DNA from: Bacteroidaceae bacterium
Lineage (GTDB): Bacteria; Bacteroidota; Bacteroidia; Bacteroidales; Bacteroidaceae
Direction: 5' to 3'
Length of the DNA: 8,539 nt
Assembly: GCA_016292545.1 (NCBI GenBank)
Contig: JAEDIG010000107.1
Span: 1-8,539, forward strand
Part shown: in pieces, positions 6,776 to 8,539 of the stretch
How positions within the stretch are numbered: the stretch's first letter is position 1
How the letters are laid out: each line of letters starts with the position of its first letter
Notes under the pieces: generated by a model
What the model was told of the DNA's origin: nothing
Databases searched by the model: none
The model's input: the letters and a program-made list of their open reading frames with translations, nothing else
Translations under genes and position numbers: made by a program

Positions 6776-8014
6776 ATGAAGAAATACATGGTATTGTTGG
6801 GACTGTTTGTGTGTCTTGCAGCTTTCGGAGCCGAAAAGAAGGCCAAGACCGAGCAGCCCGTCAAGCTGAAAACACTCTTCAAGACAGCCAAGGCCGCCTT
6901 GAAGGCAGGCAATAACCAGCAGAATGCCCAGAATGCACTGTTGGGTGCCCTTCCGCGCAAGGACATCACGGAGAAGGACCGTGCCCGCATCTTTTATGTC
7001 TCGGCCCAGCTGGACCAGAGCATGAATGCAGTAGAAAACAAGAAGGCCTATCTGAAGCAGGCCTACGACACGGCTCTCTTCTTCTCCACGACCCTCAACA
7101 TCTACAAGCATCTCATCAGTTGCGACAGCGTAGACTGCATTCCCAATGCAAAGGGGCAGGTGAAGCGCAAGTTTGCCTCCGATGTGTCGGGCCTCATGAA
7201 GAAGCATCGCCGCAATCTGCTCAATGGCGGAAAGTTCCAGATGCGCAAGAAGAATTATCCGTTGGCATATGAGTATATGGATGCCTTCATCCGCACGGCT
7301 TCCAACCCCACCGACACCCTCGTGCAGCGTGTCTGCTATTGGGCTTCCATCTGTGGCTACAACACCAAGAATCCTCTGTTCACCCGCAAGTATATCGACC
7401 GTGCCATCCAGTGGGCCGACTCCACCCTTCAGCCTGTGCTGCAGGAATACAAGGCGCGCAGCTTTCAGTGGCAGAACGACCAGGACCATTGGCTGGAGGA
7501 ACTCAATGTGGGCGTTTCCCATTATCCTGCCCACGACTATTTCTTCCTCAATCTGCTGGATGTTTACAATGAAAGCCATCAGTACGACAAGGGTCTTGCG
7601 CTGGCCGATTCGCTGCTCGACACCCATCAGGAGAAGGCTCTCTTCTGGTATGCCAAGAGCTTGCTGTCCTTGGGCAAGGAGGATTATGAGAACTGCATCA
7701 TCTTCAGCGACTCCTGCATTGTGCGCGATCCCGACTATGCGGATGCCTATTACAACAAGGGCATTTCCTATTGCAATCTGGCGCTCATAGCGGCCCAGGA
7801 TGCCTGCAACGACCTCACCAACCCCAAGTGTGTGGAGGACCGCAATCGCATCATGGCTCTCTATGCCAAGGCGCGTCCGCCGATGGAGAAGCTCCGCCAG
7901 CTGCAGCCCGACAGGACCGACCGGTGGCTCTCGCCCCTTTATCGTATCTATCTCAACTTGAACCTTGGCAAGGAGTTCGATGAGATAGATGCCCTCATGA
8001 AGGCACAGAAATAG
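6776..8014 (+). CDS. Exported TPR-like helical repeat protein
   Basis: A 412-residue protein with a Sec signal peptide (MKKYMVLLGLFVCLAAFGA, likely cut near residue 19 before EKK). C13 is preceded by Val rather than Gly/Ala/Ser, so a lipoprotein is unlikely. The mature part is alpha-helical, and TPR-like helix pairs are best seen near 155-175 (NYPLAYEYMDAFIRTA), 255-285 (YFFLNLLDVYNESHQYDKGLALADSLL), 287-318 (ALFWYAKSLLSLGKEDYENCIIFSDSCIVRDP) and 321-345 (YADAYYNKGISYCNLA). The N-terminal third (30-60) is Lys/Ala rich, in the style of short repeats before the array. Such periplasmic TPR proteins act as scaffolds; no enzyme motif is seen and the partner is unknown. It appears monocistronic: divergent from the cupin, with its own -7-like box, and with the stop codon built into a GC-rich hairpin. 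Confidence 0.85.
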   Translation: MKKYMVLLGLFVCLAAFGAEKKAKTEQPVKLKTLFKTAKAALKAGNNQQNAQNALLGALPRKDITEKDRARIFYVSAQLDQSMNAVENKKAYLKQAYDTALFFSTTLNIYKHLISCDSVDCIPNAKGQVKRKFASDVSGLMKKHRRNLLNGGKFQMRKKNYPLAYEYMDAFIRTASNPTDTLVQRVCYWASICGYNTKNPLFTRKYIDRAIQWADSTLQPVLQEYKARSFQWQNDQDHWLEELNVGVSHYPAHDYFFLNLLDVYNESHQYDKGLALADSLLDTHQEKALFWYAKSLLSLGKEDYENCIIFSDSCIVRDPDYADAYYNKGISYCNLALIAAQDACNDLTNPKCVEDRNRIMALYAKARPPMEKLRQLQPDRTDRWLSPLYRIYLNLNLGKEFDEIDALMKAQK

Positions 8015-8038
8015 GGCGGGCTTTTATCCTCCCGCCCT
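8013..8038 (+). terminator. GC-rich hairpin at the TPR gene stop
   Basis: AGGGCGGG (8013-8020) and CCCGCCCT (8031-8038) pair without mismatch over 8 bp around a 10-nt loop. The left arm includes the last two bases of the TAG stop. There is no U tract after the stem, so it is either a weak intrinsic terminator or a 3'-end-protecting hairpin. Confidence 0.55.
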
Positions 8039-8069
8039 TATGAAGATAACATACTTGGCAGAAAGATTA

Positions 8070-8105
8070 ATTATTGAGCCCACTTTTTAAAGTGGGCTCA
8101 ATAAT
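8070..8105. terminator. 17-bp inverted repeat, probable bidirectional terminator
   Basis: ATTATTGAGCCCACTTT (8070-8086) and AAAGTGGGCTCAATAAT (8089-8105) are perfect inverted copies separated by TT. It lies between two convergent genes and begins one base after the stop codon of the - strand gene. As RNA the A/T centre would open into a loop of about 8 nt on a 13-14 bp stem, in either direction. No strong T run follows on either strand, so termination is inferred from placement and symmetry. Confidence 0.65.
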
Positions 8106-8106
8106 A

Positions 8107-8539
8107 CTATTTGATGGCTTTCTTGATAAGGTCACTCAGTTTTACAGGTTCAGGGACCGCTCTTTGATTGCCCTTATTACTTGACACCTCACTGATATTC
8201 CATTTATATTGAGCCCATTCTGGTTCTGTTCGTTCGGGTTCTAAGCGATAGACAATGTAGATGTCGTCCTTCTTTTTCTCCTCGTCTTCCGATGGAGGAT
8301 AACCTAGGCGAAGCAAATCTGAACGTCTGAAAACTCTTGGACCTTCGTCTGCCAACCTTACAAATTCCAAACTCTTCCCATGGGCATGCAGAAGGATATA
8401 ACGACTTGACACAAGGTTGCGGCTCAAACGTACAGAGCCGTTCTGTGTACCTGTCCGGAAGTTGTAGAGACCAGTCTTGTGAATCCCTAAAATCCGCAGA
8501 TATTTTTTCGAGAGCCTGATTTAGTTCTTTCATGGGAGT
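8107..8539 (-). pseudogene. Unrecognised gene, apparently frameshifted; runs off the window
   Basis: The last 106 residues (TTG at 8427 to stop at 8107-8109) read as a real protein: SRYILLHAHGKSLEFVRL, GPRVFRRSDLLRLGYPP, an acidic/lysine linker, DIYIVYRLEPE, and a KLSDLIKK tail. Coding-like text continues upstream of the TTG in the same frame (IHKTGLYNFRTG, GSVRLSRNLV) as far as an A6 run on this strand (8503-8508). Upstream of that run the sensible frame is the other one, MKELNQALEK from 8533, which is open to the window edge. Removing one A joins both into MKELNQALEKYLRILG and onward without a break. Unshifted, the TTG frame meets TAA at 8521-8523, and the MKEL frame decays into Arg/Ser-rich text ending at 8204. 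I see no family I can name; a fragment of a restriction- or nuclease-type defence protein is one possibility. The stretch is visibly more AT-rich than its neighbours. A short intact gene starting at TTG 8427 is the alternative. Confidence 0.6.

Noticed and set aside
6776..6835. TPR protein as a lipoprotein (Cys at residue 13)
   Set aside because: The residue before Cys is Val, which does not fit a lipobox, and a standard cleavage site follows at residue 19.
6752..7627. - strand open frame of 291 codons opposite the TPR gene
   Set aside because: Low-complexity Leu/Val/Gly text antisense to a signal-peptide-bearing TPR protein; no promoter seen.
8070..8105. Inverted repeat as insertion-sequence ends or a CRISPR repeat
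   Set aside because: The arms are only 2 bp apart with no transposase and no repeat-spacer array; a terminator between convergent genes explains it.

Overview
The window looks like a chromosomal segment from a member of the Bacteroidota, most likely Bacteroidales and Prevotellaceae-like. Three things point there: A-rich, mostly Shine-Dalgarno-free leaders; -7 boxes of the Bacteroidota type TAnnTTTG in the one large divergent intergenic region; and the linkage of an ftsE-like gene to lysC and lysA, as I recall it from Bacteroides-type genomes. Codon third positions are GC-rich across most of the window. The last ~430 bases are visibly more AT-rich.

Bases 1-6208 hold six co-directional + strand genes that look like one operon, with gaps of 22, 29, 30 and 23 nt and a final 4-nt overlap. 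They are ftsE (5' end cut by the window), aspartate kinase lysC, diaminopimelate decarboxylase lysA, a membrane-anchored family 2-like glycosyltransferase with a degenerate metal motif, a DedA-family membrane protein, and a secreted, probably beta-barrel outer-membrane protein of unknown function. The theme is the cell envelope. FtsE works in septal peptidoglycan remodelling. LysC feeds the DAP/lysine pathway and LysA ends it by decarboxylating meso-DAP. DedA proteins are linked to undecaprenyl-phosphate recycling. The glycosyltransferase and barrel protein could belong to the same envelope process, but that is inference.

Bases 6205-6612 (- strand) encode a WbuC-type cupin that converges on the operon so tightly that the two stop codons share one CTAG. 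The 163-nt divergent region after it carries a Bacteroidota-like promoter for the cupin with a perfect 16-bp palindrome over the predicted transcription start, and a separate -7-like box for the next gene. Bases 6776-8014 (+) encode an exported TPR-like protein, whose stop codon is inside a GC-rich hairpin.

Bases 8070-8105 form a near-perfect inverted repeat, probably a bidirectional terminator. From 8107 to the window end there is an AT-richer - strand gene of unrecognised family. It reads well only if a frameshift at an A6 run (8503-8508) is allowed, so it is either a decaying gene or an assembly error. No tRNA, rRNA, CRISPR array or insertion sequence is visible. No clearly new multi-gene system stands out; the best leads are the palindrome-controlled cupin promoter, the GT/DedA/barrel trio and the frameshifted terminal gene.
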